Assembly (NCBI GenBank): GCA_045541375.1
Contig: JAZQJB010000061.1
Span: 1 to 57,578, forward strand
Reading direction: 5' to 3'
DNA length: 57,578 nucleotides
Source: CAG-390 sp045541375
Lineage (GTDB): Bacteria; Bacillota; Clostridia; Oscillospirales; CAG-272
Shown here: piece by piece, positions 49,149-57,578 of the stretch
How the letters are laid out: the number at the start of each line of letters is the position of its first letter
Position numbering within the stretch: the first letter of the stretch is position 1
Program-made: the position numbers and the translations under genes
Notes under the pieces: model-generated
What the model was told of the DNA's origin: nothing
The model's database searches: none
The model's input: only the letters and a program-made list of their open reading frames with translations

Positions 49149-50729
49149 TTAATTGAACGTACCGCCGTAGATGAAGGCGGAGGCGTCAAATCCAAGTCCG
49201 TAAGAGCCGAAAACGAGGATGGCGATGCAAAGCAGAGCCATAATAGCGTTTCCGAGCACGGGCTTTTCCCAAAGCGTTTCACGGAGCGGCTTCTTGACGG
49301 ACAATCGGCTGACAATCGTCATAACGACGATGCCGACGGCGATCACGATATATTGTGTCAGGCTGACGTTGAGCTCGAGCAGCCCACCCTTGAATATCTC
49401 GCCGATATTGAAGGTGTAGAAGGTGCTGAAAAAGCGGTCGAAGGTCAGCGGGACGTCGCAGTAGCAGTCGAAAACGCGGATAAGCGACATCAGAAGGAAT
49501 GTGCGCACTGCCATAAAGGACTGATAGGGCGCGGAATGCCAAAGTTTTGGAAATCTTGTGCGGAATTTCTCATAAAGCGGATTGAGCTCCTGCGAAATGA
49601 GGATGACAACGCCGTTGAGAAGACCCCAGACGACAAAATTCCAAGCAAATCCGTGCCAAAGACCCGTGGCAAGCCACGTGATGATGGTCGCGGTATAAAC
49701 GGGAAGTCTTTTTCCGATGCCAACGCCGAGCTTCGCGCGTCCCCATTTGGAGAGCTTCTGCATCGACTTTGTCAGCGAAAGCGGGTAGAAAATGTAGTTG
49801 GTGAACCAATTTCCCATCGTCATGTGCCAACGGTTCCAATATTCGGCCGTGGATTTTGACGAGAAGGGGCGGTTGAAGTTTTCGGGAAGCTTGATGCCGA
49901 GTATCTGTGCCGAGCCGAGGACGATGTCGATTCCGCCCGTAAAGTCGCCGTAAATTCGGATCGAATAGAAAAGACAGAGCAGGATGAAATAGATCCCGCC
50001 GAGCTTTTCGGACACGATGTAACCGATTGCAGGAGCAATGGCATCGGCAACGACGAGCTTCTTGAAGAAGCCCCAAAGAATGCGGAGCAGTCCGCACCAG
50101 GCTTCCTTTGCCTCGAAGCTGTGCGTAGCTTTAAGCTGCTCGCCCGTGTCGGCATAGCGGCTGATTGGTCCCATTGCAAGCTGTGGGAAGAAGGAAACGA
50201 AAAGCGCGTGGCGGAAGAAATTGCGCTCAACCGCCGCCTTTTCGCGGTAAACGTCGATCATATAGCCGATCGAGATGAAGGTATAATAGGATATTCCCAT
50301 TACCTCGATCGCGAGGCTTCCGAATGAGATCGCGCCGCTCCCGAAGGAAAGCGAGGAATTTATAAATCCGGAAAGATACTTGACGTAAACGAGCGACGCA
50401 GTCAGCAAAAGGATTCCGACGCAGACCACGAGCAGACTTCCGTTCTTGTGCTTCGCGCGGTATGCCTTGCGCTCGTCCTTTGTGAGCGTCTCTTTGGTAT
50501 CTTCAAGATATTTCTTCAGCGCCGCCTGTCTTTTTCCGAGGATCTGCACCGTCACAAACGAAATGACGATGGCAAAAAGGAGGAAAAAGAAGCCGACGAA
50601 TCCCGCGAAGGCGTAGAAGACCACGCTTCCGACGAGAAGAACTATCCATTGCACCTTTTTCGGCACAAGGAAATAAACGAGAGTGAGTATGGAGAGGAAC
50701 GCCAAGAACTCAAAGGAAGCAAAGTTCAT
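49149..50729 (-). CDS. MBOAT-family membrane O-acyltransferase (DltB-like)
   Basis: 526 aa with 11-12 membrane helices. Signature regions: YWNRWHMTMGNWFTNYIFYP near residue 290 and the catalytic-histidine motif LATGLWHGFAWNF near residue 345. In the Dlt pathway the MBOAT protein passes the activated aminoacyl group from the carrier protein across the membrane. Alginate O-acetyltransferase AlgI is the other close relative, but the adjacent adenylation enzyme and carrier favour the DltB role. The start overlaps the carrier stop by one base (TGATG). Confidence 0.92.
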   Translation of the reverse strand: MNFASFEFLAFLSILTLVYFLVPKKVQWIVLLVGSVVFYAFAGFVGFFFLLFAIVISFVTVQILGKRQAALKKYLEDTKETLTKDERKAYRAKHKNGSLLVVCVGILLLTASLVYVKYLSGFINSSLSFGSGAISFGSLAIEVMGISYYTFISIGYMIDVYREKAAVERNFFRHALFVSFFPQLAMGPISRYADTGEQLKATHSFEAKEAWCGLLRILWGFFKKLVVADAIAPAIGYIVSEKLGGIYFILLCLFYSIRIYGDFTGGIDIVLGSAQILGIKLPENFNRPFSSKSTAEYWNRWHMTMGNWFTNYIFYPLSLTKSMQKLSKWGRAKLGVGIGKRLPVYTATIITWLATGLWHGFAWNFVVWGLLNGVVILISQELNPLYEKFRTRFPKLWHSAPYQSFMAVRTFLLMSLIRVFDCYCDVPLTFDRFFSTFYTFNIGEIFKGGLLELNVSLTQYIVIAVGIVVMTIVSRLSVKKPLRETLWEKPVLGNAIMALLCIAILVFGSYGLGFDASAFIYGGTFN

Positions 50730-50956
50730 CAGATATTGTCAAGTCTTTCGATGAGCTCCCAGAGAGCCTTTGCGGAGTTGAAGTTTTCGGGAAGGATCTC
50801 CTCGGGGGGGATGGCAACGTCAAAAGCATCGTTGATGTCGGTGATGAGAGTTACAATGTCGAGGGAGTCGAGAATGCCGTCGTCGATGAGAGTTTCGCAG
50901 GTCTCGTAGTCGATGCCCTCGTGAAGATTTTCAAGAATTTCAATAAGCTTTTCCAT
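50729..50956 (-). CDS. Acyl/aminoacyl carrier protein (DltC-like)
   Basis: 75 aa. Phosphopantetheine attachment Ser in GILDSLDIVTLI (about residue 31). DltC-type carriers read DSMG/DSLD here and are about 80 aa, so the length and motif fit. Acidic four-helix protein, cytoplasmic, charged by the adjacent adenylating enzyme. Gene order A-C-B-D differs from the usual dltABCD. GGAGAAATATT precedes the start. Confidence 0.92.
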   Translation of the reverse strand: MEKLIEILENLHEGIDYETCETLIDDGILDSLDIVTLITDINDAFDVAIPPEEILPENFNSAKALWELIERLDNI

Positions 50957-50975
50957 AATATTTCTCCTGAATGTT

Positions 50976-52478
50976 TTATTTATTCGCCTCGTCGAGGAGG
51001 TATTTGCGGTTAATTTTGCAGTTTGCCGTGAGCGGCATTACGTCGAGCTTTCTGTATTCGCCGGGGATCATATATCTCGGCACGAGCTTTAAGAGATAGG
51101 CGGTGAGCTCTGCCGAAGTTGCCTCGCCGACATAGTAGAGGACGATCTTTTTCTTTTCCGCGGGATAAACGGCGCAGACCTGTCGCACGCCATCGCAGGT
51201 GGATGCGGCAGCTTCGATCTCGCCAAGCTCGATGCGGTGACCCATGTGCTTGATCTGCGAATCCTTGCGGCTGACGAATTCAAGCTCGCCGTAGGAATTA
51301 AAGCGTCCAAGATCGCCCGTGCGGTAAACGAGCTCGGGGTATTTATCGTTGAGAGGATTCTGAACGAAAGCCTCTGCGGTCTTTTCGGGGTTCGAGATAT
51401 AGCCGAGAGTCACGCAAGTGCCGCGGATATAGATCTCGCCGACCTCGCCCTGAGGCGCTTCCTTGCCGTCATCGGTAATGAGGAAGATGTCGGTATTCTT
51501 GAAGGGCTTGCCGACGGGGATCGGCTCGTTTTCGCCGAGAGTGCGAGTCGCGGGCCAATAGCAGGACATTCCCGTTGCCTCGGTGGGGCCATAGAGATTG
51601 AAGAATCTCGCCTCGGGCAGAGCCGCGCGCCAAAGGTCATATTGCTTCTTCGGGAAGACCTCGCTGCCGAAGCAAACGGTGGTCAGATTCTTGGGCGGTG
51701 TCTTTTCAAGCACGCCAAGCGAAGAGATCATCGTCAGCGCGGAAACTACCCAACAGATAGTGTTGACGCCGTGCTCATTGAGATATTCGCAGAGCTTGAC
51801 GGGGAACATGAAGAGCTGCTTCGGGATGAGATACGCCGTCGCGCCGAACTTGAGCGTGGGCATTATCTCCTTGAGGGGAGCGTCGAAATAAAGCGGTGTC
51901 TGGTTGCCGAAAACGGTATTTTCATCAAACCCGATCGCCTCGCAGAGCGATTCGGTGTAGTCGATCACGGAACGGTGGCAAGCCGCAACGCCCTTCGGCA
52001 CGCCGGTCGATCCCGAGGTAAATACGACGTAGATCGGATCGGTGTCGATCTGATGTGAACGGATCTCGCCGAGCAGAGCACAGTTTTCGGGATGATTTAC
52101 GATATCATTATAGATCAGCACTTCTCTGCCGAGCGCATCGGCGGTCTTTTTGTGCTTTTCATCGGTGATGACGTATGCAGGGTCGATGGTGTCGATGATC
52201 ATCTGCATACGGAGCGAGGGCATCTGCGCGTCGAGAGCGACGTAGTATGCGCCCGAGTAGATGATGCCCATAAAGGTGACGATCGCGTGCGGATGCTTGT
52301 CCATCAGCACGGCAACTGCACGGCGGCGGCAGCCTTTTTCTGCAAGGAAAGAGCCGATCGAGCGCGCTCCGCCATAAAGCTCGGCAAAGCTCACGCCGTC
52401 CTTACCGTCCGAGAAAGAGAGCTTTTCGGGCACTCTCGCGGCGGTTTCTTCAAGATACTGAAGTATATTTGTTCTCAT
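50976..52478 (-). CDS. Amino-acid adenylating enzyme (DltA-like, AMP-binding family)
   Basis: 500 aa. ANL-superfamily signature motifs: VFTSGSTGVPKGVAA (A3), NLYGPTEATGMSCYW (A5), VYRTGDLGRFNSYGELEF (A7), KHMGHRIELGEIE (A8) and NCKINRKYL (A10, catalytic Lys). The length and lack of a condensation or carrier domain match DltA, which adenylates D-alanine and loads it on DltC. Substrate-pocket residues are not the textbook DltA set (TPLYFDAPLKEIMP), so another amino acid is possible. Start is 2 bp after the transglutaminase stop; AGAGG lies within the previous coding end. Confidence 0.9.
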   Translation of the reverse strand: MRTNILQYLEETAARVPEKLSFSDGKDGVSFAELYGGARSIGSFLAEKGCRRRAVAVLMDKHPHAIVTFMGIIYSGAYYVALDAQMPSLRMQMIIDTIDPAYVITDEKHKKTADALGREVLIYNDIVNHPENCALLGEIRSHQIDTDPIYVVFTSGSTGVPKGVAACHRSVIDYTESLCEAIGFDENTVFGNQTPLYFDAPLKEIMPTLKFGATAYLIPKQLFMFPVKLCEYLNEHGVNTICWVVSALTMISSLGVLEKTPPKNLTTVCFGSEVFPKKQYDLWRAALPEARFFNLYGPTEATGMSCYWPATRTLGENEPIPVGKPFKNTDIFLITDDGKEAPQGEVGEIYIRGTCVTLGYISNPEKTAEAFVQNPLNDKYPELVYRTGDLGRFNSYGELEFVSRKDSQIKHMGHRIELGEIEAAASTCDGVRQVCAVYPAEKKKIVLYYVGEATSAELTAYLLKLVPRYMIPGEYRKLDVMPLTANCKINRKYLLDEANK

Positions 52479-52480
52479 TT

Positions 52481-53476
52481 TTAACCTCTTAATTCGGGAA
52501 TGTCGGTGATGATCTCGGTCGCGCTTGCGGGAATGCCCGTTTTATCATATTTGCGGTAGCCCTCGCCGCGCCAAGTGTCGTAAGCCGCGACCTGCGCGTC
52601 GGTGAGCAAACATCCGCTGACGGAATACTGACCGCTGATCGGGTTTGCATCATAGTGATACCACTTCGGCGCGTCTTTTGTGCCGATGTTGACAAGATTC
52701 CAATAATGCTCGCCCGCAGCAGAGCCCTCGGCGCGCTTCATATTGACGTTTTCGATTCCAAGTCGCTCGAAAAACGCCTTTGAGGCGGCAAAGTAGCTGT
52801 AACAGTCGCCGGTTCCGGATGAAAAGAGCGACATATATGCGGCGTAAACGAAATCATCGGTTTTAGCAGTCGATGCGTAATTGATGCTGTCTTGAACATA
52901 GTCGTAAATCGCGCGCACCTTCGCTTCGGTGTTCATTTCGGGCTTGATGATCTGCGCGATAACCTTGTCGATCTCAGCGTAGAGCATATCCTCGGTAACT
53001 TCCTTGGTTCCCACAACAACGGTTGCCGTCGCACTCGAGGAGTTGCCCGATTCATCGGTTGCGGTGTAGGTCACGGTGTAAGTTCCCTCGGCACTTGTGT
53101 TGACCGAAGAGGAATCGACTTTAATATCAATTTTTCCGTCAGAATTGTCTGTCACGGTCGCCTGCTTTTTCCACGCGATACCGTCGCCGATGTTGATGCG
53201 GATCTCACCGACCTCGATCACGGGTGCAGTTGTGTCAACGATCTCGACTGTGTATTTTTTCGCCTTGCCGTCTACCATAACGGTGATGCTATGCTTACCG
53301 AGAGTTTTGAGAAGCGAAACGTCGAACCCCTCTTCAAATTCCGAGCCCTCAACTCCCGAGATCGCGGATGCCTCACTCACCCCCGCCTCAACGGTCACGC
53401 TCTCTCCCGTGCAGGAGGAGAAGATCATCAAAAAACAGAAACACAGCGCGATATATGTCAAAATTCTTTTATTCAT
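52481..53476 (-). CDS. Transglutaminase-like lipoprotein with Ig-like domain
   Basis: 331 aa. Lipobox SSC (Cys18). Residues about 70-150 form an Ig-like (DUF5011/HYR-type) domain (VDTTAPVIEVGEIRINIG, EGTYTVTYTATDESGNSSS). The C-terminal part is a transglutaminase/protease core with Cys in SGTGDCYSYFAA, His in GEHYWNLV and Asp in WYHYDANPI, an intact triad. It is first gene of the six-gene dlt-like operon, an unusual place for such an enzyme. Start 53476 is chosen over 53503 because GAGGTTGATT lies 4-10 nt upstream. Possible wall-polymer or protein crosslinking role; inferred. Confidence 0.85.
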   Translation of the reverse strand: MNKRILTYIALCFCFLMIFSSCTGESVTVEAGVSEASAISGVEGSEFEEGFDVSLLKTLGKHSITVMVDGKAKKYTVEIVDTTAPVIEVGEIRINIGDGIAWKKQATVTDNSDGKIDIKVDSSSVNTSAEGTYTVTYTATDESGNSSSATATVVVGTKEVTEDMLYAEIDKVIAQIIKPEMNTEAKVRAIYDYVQDSINYASTAKTDDFVYAAYMSLFSSGTGDCYSYFAASKAFFERLGIENVNMKRAEGSAAGEHYWNLVNIGTKDAPKWYHYDANPISGQYSVSGCLLTDAQVAAYDTWRGEGYRKYDKTGIPASATEIITDIPELRG

Positions 53477-53511
53477 AATCAACCTCAAAGCATAATTATC
53501 CATTATATTTT

Positions 53512-53541
53512 ATTATACCATTTATTTGCCGCTTATGTCAA
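53512..53541 (-). promoter_or_regulatory. Promoter of dlt-like operon
   Basis: Minus strand TTGACA (53536-53541), 18 bp, TATAAT (53512-53517), 35 bp before the transglutaminase start. Confidence 0.8.
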
Positions 53542-53584
53542 TATATATTATAAATAAAAGTATTAATTTAATTTTAATAATATA

Positions 53585-53614
53585 AAACCGCCGCATCCGA
53601 AGACGCGGCGGTTT
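53585..53614 (-). terminator. Terminator of LTA-synthase-like gene
   Basis: AAACCGCCGC / GCGGCGGTTT stem followed by a T-rich tract on the minus strand. Confidence 0.85.
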
Positions 53615-53619
53615 GGGAG

Positions 53620-55872
53620 TTATCCGTTAGGGAACAAAATTCTGTAGTAATCGTTATCGAGGATATATGGCGAATAGGTTCTCAGATTATAGGCATAATC
53701 TCTCTTTTGCGAAACGTAAGTCTCGAGAGCGGCGGAATCGACACTGAAGCCCTCGGCAACGGTGAACTTCTTGGTTTTGAAGTTAAATACACCGTAATCC
53801 GTGATGAAATTATGATAGTTCTTGTAGGTGTTGAGAATTACAAAGCCCTCGGCGTTAAGATCAAGTATATCCTGACCTATAATGATTCTGGAATCGTAAT
53901 CCACACCGAAAAGGTTAAGCAAAGTCGGAAGGATATCGGGGGCGGAGCAGACCTTGTTGATCTCAATGGGCTCCTCCATCGCACCTGACCAGATGATCAG
54001 AGGCGCGCGGTAAAGATCGAAATTATTGATGATATCATTCGTCGGAAGCCCATACATCTCTGCAAGTGCCTTGGCGTTTTCGTCCTCGTTTTCGCTGAGG
54101 GTATAGGGGAAATGATCGGGCGCAAGAACAAAAACGGTATCTTCAAGTATGCCAAGACGCTCACATTCGTCGTAAAGAGCCTTGACCATACGTTCCACCT
54201 CGTATTGACAAGCAATAAAGGAAAGCGAAAGCTCCTGTTTATAGTCATTTCCGAGGACAGATGTCACAAGAGACTTGTGCTTGCCCGCCTGCCTGTTTCC
54301 AAGGAAGGTCTGATAGGAATGTCCCGAAGTCGTCATATAGTAAAGATGGAAGGGCTCCTCGAGACTGAGGTAGGAGAGCGAATTAATCGCAAGCTCATAG
54401 TCGGATTTTGGCCAAGCCGCGGTAAATTCAACGTCCCAATTGCCGACTGCATGCCAATTGTAACCGAAGTTCGGGTGTGTCATATCGCGGTTATAGAACT
54501 CATAATCGTGATTATGGAATGCGTGACACTCGTAGCCAAGCGAAGGCAGAATATTTCCGAGCGTGAATTTCTGATAGGTCTGTGCATTCTTGTCCTTTTT
54601 GAAGCAATCCGCACTGTAATAGAAATTGCCCGTGATATTCGCATATTCGCCCGTTGCGGTACTGCCTCCCCAGAGCGAGCAATAATAATTGTTAAAAACG
54701 AAGCCCTCGTTCTTCATCATATAAAGCGTGGGGGTCAGCTTTTCATTTATCGCGGCGGGAGCCCAGCCCTCAACGGTGATATAAATGAGGTTCTTGCCCG
54801 CAAAATATCCCGTATATTCGTGCTTGTTCGTACCCGCGCGCGAAGCAAAGAAAGCGTGTGCCTTAGCAAGACTGTTCTTGCCCGCGGCTTTTGCATCCGC
54901 GATCAACTTTTCAAAATCGATATCAAGGCGCTGGGGGCTTCGGTCAATAACGGGAGGCGGGGGAGGAGTGGGAGTTGTCTGTTCTCCGCTCACTTCGCCC
55001 GTAATTTCCGATCCGCCCGTAACTTCTCCGCTTTCAGGCGGGCTTACAGGCTCGGTCTCGGGAGAGGTCGTGACCTTGGGGCCAAAGATATCCACGCCTT
55101 GGAGCGCCGTTGTGATCTCGCCTTCAAGTACGTCGGGTATCTCACCGACATCCGCTTCGGGCATTCCGAAGATCATGTACTGAAGCTCAAGCCGCGCCGT
55201 GGTCAAAACTCCGAATCTTTCAATTGAATCTCTTACCAGGAATCCTTCGCGGTAAACGAACTTATCTCCGAACGCCTCGTCATGTTTATTGACGTAAAGC
55301 GTTCCGAGCATAAAGAAGCACACGGAAAGAACCGCACACACGGCACGGAGCATCCAGCTTGACCTTTCGGGAGCTATCGCCCCTCTGCCGAATATTGCAA
55401 AGAGAACAAAGGGGATAAATAAGATCAATATCCAATGCAGGTTTGCAAATATCGCCTTAATGGTATTTCCCATATAATCTGCAAGGTTGCCTGCCATGCC
55501 GAGCATTCCAAGCGCAAAGAAATCGCCGAAAAACGCGGAATACACTATTTGTATTGAACAAAGGATAGTGGGCAGAGCCAATAGCACAAGGGTGATAACA
55601 TAATTCACCTTGCGATCAAAAAGCGTGCAAAGCAGAGCCATAAGCATTCCGCCCGCAATGCTGAAAAATATCGCATAGACAAAGAATGAAGATCCGATCT
55701 CCTTGAAAGCGGCTATACGGACCACCAGCTCAAGGTAGATCAGCGTCAGAGGCAGAGCCAGAATAAACTGCAGAGAAGCAAGAAGGCGTTCAGCACCGTC
55801 CTTATCGCCGGGCTGACGGCGTGGTGCCGAGGCATCGCTTGTCCGTTGTTTTTGATTTTCGTTGTAATTCAT
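53620..55872 (-). CDS. LTA synthase-family sulfatase-fold phosphoglycerol transferase
   Basis: 750 aa. Five membrane helices in the first roughly 190 residues (for example FVYAIFFSIAGGMLMALLC and LHWILILFIPFVLFAIF), a Pro/Thr/Glu/Gly-rich linker (about 260-315, SPPESGEVTGGSEITGEVSG), then the extracellular alkaline-phosphatase/sulfatase domain. The latter shows IYITVEGWAP (metal Glu), WGGSTATGEYANITG (nucleophilic Thr) and FVLAPDHFPYTL (metal Asp/His). LtaS-type enzymes polymerise glycerol-phosphate chains from phosphatidylglycerol. Start 55872 follows AAGGAAG; the track upstream (MLASLSG) is rejected. It lies next to the dlt-like operon, which would decorate the chain. Confidence 0.9.
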   Translation of the reverse strand: MNYNENQKQRTSDASAPRRQPGDKDGAERLLASLQFILALPLTLIYLELVVRIAAFKEIGSSFFVYAIFFSIAGGMLMALLCTLFDRKVNYVITLVLLALPTILCSIQIVYSAFFGDFFALGMLGMAGNLADYMGNTIKAIFANLHWILILFIPFVLFAIFGRGAIAPERSSWMLRAVCAVLSVCFFMLGTLYVNKHDEAFGDKFVYREGFLVRDSIERFGVLTTARLELQYMIFGMPEADVGEIPDVLEGEITTALQGVDIFGPKVTTSPETEPVSPPESGEVTGGSEITGEVSGEQTTPTPPPPPVIDRSPQRLDIDFEKLIADAKAAGKNSLAKAHAFFASRAGTNKHEYTGYFAGKNLIYITVEGWAPAAINEKLTPTLYMMKNEGFVFNNYYCSLWGGSTATGEYANITGNFYYSADCFKKDKNAQTYQKFTLGNILPSLGYECHAFHNHDYEFYNRDMTHPNFGYNWHAVGNWDVEFTAAWPKSDYELAINSLSYLSLEEPFHLYYMTTSGHSYQTFLGNRQAGKHKSLVTSVLGNDYKQELSLSFIACQYEVERMVKALYDECERLGILEDTVFVLAPDHFPYTLSENEDENAKALAEMYGLPTNDIINNFDLYRAPLIIWSGAMEEPIEINKVCSAPDILPTLLNLFGVDYDSRIIIGQDILDLNAEGFVILNTYKNYHNFITDYGVFNFKTKKFTVAEGFSVDSAALETYVSQKRDYAYNLRTYSPYILDNDYYRILFPNG

Positions 55873-55917
55873 TAATACTTCCTTTTTTGCGTGCCCAGAC
55901 AGGCTCGCAAGCAAGAA

Positions 55918-57405
55918 TTACTTCTTGTGGTAAAGCGTCTTTGTCTGGTAATAGGGCTCGTAGGTGATGTTTACTCCGAGCTTTTTGAGAAGATTTTCGT
56001 CGGTATGTGAGAGAATTACCGTGGAGTGAGCGTCGCATCCGCGGAGGTTTGCAAGCTGATCTATCGCGCGCTCGGCATCGGGGGAATTTACGGCGCAGAC
56101 GGACAGAGCAACAAGAACCTCATCGGTGTGAAGTCTGGGGTTATGGTTGCCGAGGTGCTCGACCTTGAGATGCTGGATAGGCTCGATGATCTCGGGGGGC
56201 ATGAGATGCAGCTCGTCATCAATGCCGGCAAGTGCTTTGATGGCATTGAGAAGCATTGCGGAGGTCGCGCCGAGGAGTTTTGAGTTCTTGCCCGTGATGA
56301 TCCTTCCGTCGGGGAGCTCGATGGCAGCCGCGGGACCGCCGGTCGCGTCGCGCTTTGCAATAGCCGCGGCGATAACGGGTCTGTCCTCGGGAGAGATCTT
56401 GGCACGCTTCATCTGTATCTCGTGCTTGTAGATAATATCCTTCGTTTCCTCACCGTTTCTGACGGCGACAAGGGAATTATAATATCTTCTTATGATCTCG
56501 CGGTTTGCGGCTTTGCGGACAACTTCATCGTCTATGATGCAGTTTCCGACCATATTTACGCCCATATCAGTGGGGGACTTATAGGGGCAGGAGCCGTAGA
56601 TCTTCTCGAAAGTAGCTGCAAGAACGGGGAATATCTCTATGTCGCGGTTATAGTTGACCGTTGTTTCGCCATACGCTTCAAGGTGGAAATGGTCGATCAT
56701 ATTGTTATCGTTGAGATCGCTCGTTGCCGCCTCATAAGCAATATTTACGGGATGAGAAAGGGGAAGATTCCAGATCGGGAAGGTCTCGAACTTTGCATAT
56801 CCCGCCTGAACACCGCGGCGGTTTTCGTTATAGACCTGCGAGAGGCAGACAGCCATTTTTCCGCTTCCGGGTCCGGGTGCGGTGACGACGACAAGCTTGC
56901 GCTCTGTCTCGATAAAATCATTCTTGCCGTATCCGTCCTCTGATACGATATGTTCGATATTTGCGGGATAGCCCTCGATGGGATAGTGGCGGTATACCTT
57001 GACTCCGAGAGCCTCGAGCTTTGCACGGAAAGTGCGCGCCGCGGGCTGGGATTCATACATCGTCATAACGACACTTCCAACGTAAAGTCCGAAGAATCTG
57101 AAGATGTCGATAAGGCGAAGCACGTCGGCGTCATAAGTAATGCCAAGGTCTCCGCGTTTTTTATTCTTCTCAATATCTCCCGCGTTTATGACGATGACTA
57201 TTTCCGCCTCGTCCTTAAGCTCGAGAAGCATTTTCATCTTACTGTCGGGCTGGAAGCCGGGAAGCACGCGTGAAGCGTGGTTGTCGTCATAAAGCTTGCC
57301 GCCGAATTCAAGATAGAGCTTGCCGCCGAAACGGTCGATGCGCTCCCTGATATGCTCCGATTGCAGGCGAAGATATTTGTCGTTATCAAATCCGATCTGA
57401 TGCAT
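55918..57405 (-). CDS. DUF1846 protein
   Basis: 495 aa, a well-conserved family of Bacillota. The opening IGFDNDKYLRLQSEHIRERI, FGGKLYDDNHASRVLPGF, and the motif VVTAPGPGSGKMAVCLSQ match DUF1846. The GxGSGK stretch looks nucleotide-binding. No signal peptide or membrane segment. The biochemical role is unknown. Start 57405 follows GGGGGTT; a longer in-frame start adds a hydrophobic Cys-rich stretch that overlaps the promoter and is rejected. 45 bp separate it from the LtaS-like gene, with no terminator, so they may be co-transcribed. Confidence 0.92.
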   Translation of the reverse strand: MHQIGFDNDKYLRLQSEHIRERIDRFGGKLYLEFGGKLYDDNHASRVLPGFQPDSKMKMLLELKDEAEIVIVINAGDIEKNKKRGDLGITYDADVLRLIDIFRFFGLYVGSVVMTMYESQPAARTFRAKLEALGVKVYRHYPIEGYPANIEHIVSEDGYGKNDFIETERKLVVVTAPGPGSGKMAVCLSQVYNENRRGVQAGYAKFETFPIWNLPLSHPVNIAYEAATSDLNDNNMIDHFHLEAYGETTVNYNRDIEIFPVLAATFEKIYGSCPYKSPTDMGVNMVGNCIIDDEVVRKAANREIIRRYYNSLVAVRNGEETKDIIYKHEIQMKRAKISPEDRPVIAAAIAKRDATGGPAAAIELPDGRIITGKNSKLLGATSAMLLNAIKALAGIDDELHLMPPEIIEPIQHLKVEHLGNHNPRLHTDEVLVALSVCAVNSPDAERAIDQLANLRGCDAHSTVILSHTDENLLKKLGVNITYEPYYQTKTLYHKK

Positions 57406-57454
57406 AATAACCCCCAAATTGCGCGCAAAGGCGCAAAAATTACAATACATAATT

Positions 57455-57483
57455 ATTATACTACAAATAAAGAATAAATGCAA
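57455..57483 (-). promoter_or_regulatory. Promoter of DUF1846 gene
   Basis: Minus strand TTGCAT (57478-57483), 17 bp, TATAAT (57455-57460). Beyond it, 57484-57578 holds only a GC-rich hairpin (GACGGTTCG/CGAGCCGTC near 57527-57546) of uncertain role. Confidence 0.8.
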
Positions 57484-57578
57484 GAGAGGATTTTAAGTTT
57501 TGTGAAATTTTTGTCGAAATGCAGACGGTTCGCCCGAGCCGTCGGGGTTTCTTTTATTGATAAAAATAATAAAAAGAA

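Noticed and set aside
48105..52478. Alginate or cellulose O-acetylation operon
   Set aside because: The adenylating enzyme and carrier protein match the Dlt scheme better; no polymer synthase of those types is nearby.
54112..55227. 371-codon plus-strand frame
   Set aside because: Antisense shadow of the LTA-synthase-like gene, whose catalytic motifs are on the other strand.

Overview
The window looks like chromosomal DNA of an uncultured anaerobic member of the Clostridia (Bacillota), plausibly from an animal gut. The evidence is strong AGGAGG-type ribosome binding sites, consensus sigma-A promoters (TTGACA/TATAAT, 17 bp spacing), a teichoic-acid D-alanylation-like operon, oxygen-sensitive glycyl radical and ferredoxin proteins, a sortase-type cell-wall adhesin and many intracellular glycosidases. 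No rRNA, CRISPR array, phage or transposase gene is visible. One tRNA (Gly-GCC) is present. The species cannot be named from the sequence alone.

Layout. 0-2 kb: a small unknown gene, an XRE regulator with a membrane tail, tRNA-Gly, and two copies of an elaborate hairpin-array repeat. 2.0-6.9 kb: a five-gene (+) operon of signal-less carbohydrate proteins (GH43, C39-like peptidase, beta-helix pectin-type enzyme, BNR sialidase-like, UroD-like), followed by a second membrane-tailed XRE regulator. 8.9-12.9 kb: a (-) operon of a glycyl radical enzyme with an atypical active-site motif, an aldo/keto reductase and the activase, flanked by MITE-like inverted repeats. 13.6-16.7 kb: a (-) triad of two flavoproteins and a DUF1667 protein, probably glycerol-3-phosphate oxidation. 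16.9-17.8 kb: SPFH/stomatin protein. 18.0-24.6 kb: AraC regulator and an operon of C69 peptidase, HTH-fused glycosidase-like protein, PhnP-like hydrolase and two unknowns. 24.6-27.7 kb: divergent GH20 hexosaminidase and an HTH/LuxR-type regulator whose leader holds three palindromes. 28.3-37.3 kb: a 3007-residue surface adhesin with a vWA domain and about 15 isopeptide-type pilin domains. 37.4-43.6 kb: TPR-DUF1963 protein, amino-acid ABC transporter, CPCC protein, M20 amidohydrolase. 43.7-47.6 kb: large lipoprotein, and a coupled PP-loop ATPase/EFR1 ferredoxin pair. 47.6-57.4 kb: a six-gene (-) dlt-like operon, an LTA-synthase-like sulfatase and a DUF1846 protein.

How the genes fit together. 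The left half is mostly scavenging of plant or host glycans and of a small alcohol or diol (glycyl radical enzyme plus reductase), with several local regulators. The right half is cell envelope: a giant sortase-anchored fibre, an LtaS-like polymerase and an operon predicted to activate an amino acid, pass it to a carrier protein and move it across the membrane onto a surface polymer.

Most notable observations: (1) the ABC-transporter solute-binding protein appears to be a natural circular permutation of the family-3 fold; (2) the glycyl radical enzyme has a Gly-Cys-Asn-Trp-Pro active-site motif instead of Gly-Cys-x-Glu; (3) two intergenic arrays of short hairpins are joined by linkers that are themselves reverse complements across the array centre; (4) the regulator at 26.5 kb carries three palindromes at 34-35 bp spacing between promoter and start; (5) the dlt-like operon includes a transglutaminase lipoprotein and an SGNH protein with Cys in place of the nucleophilic Ser; (6) an uncharacterised PP-loop/EFR1 pair.
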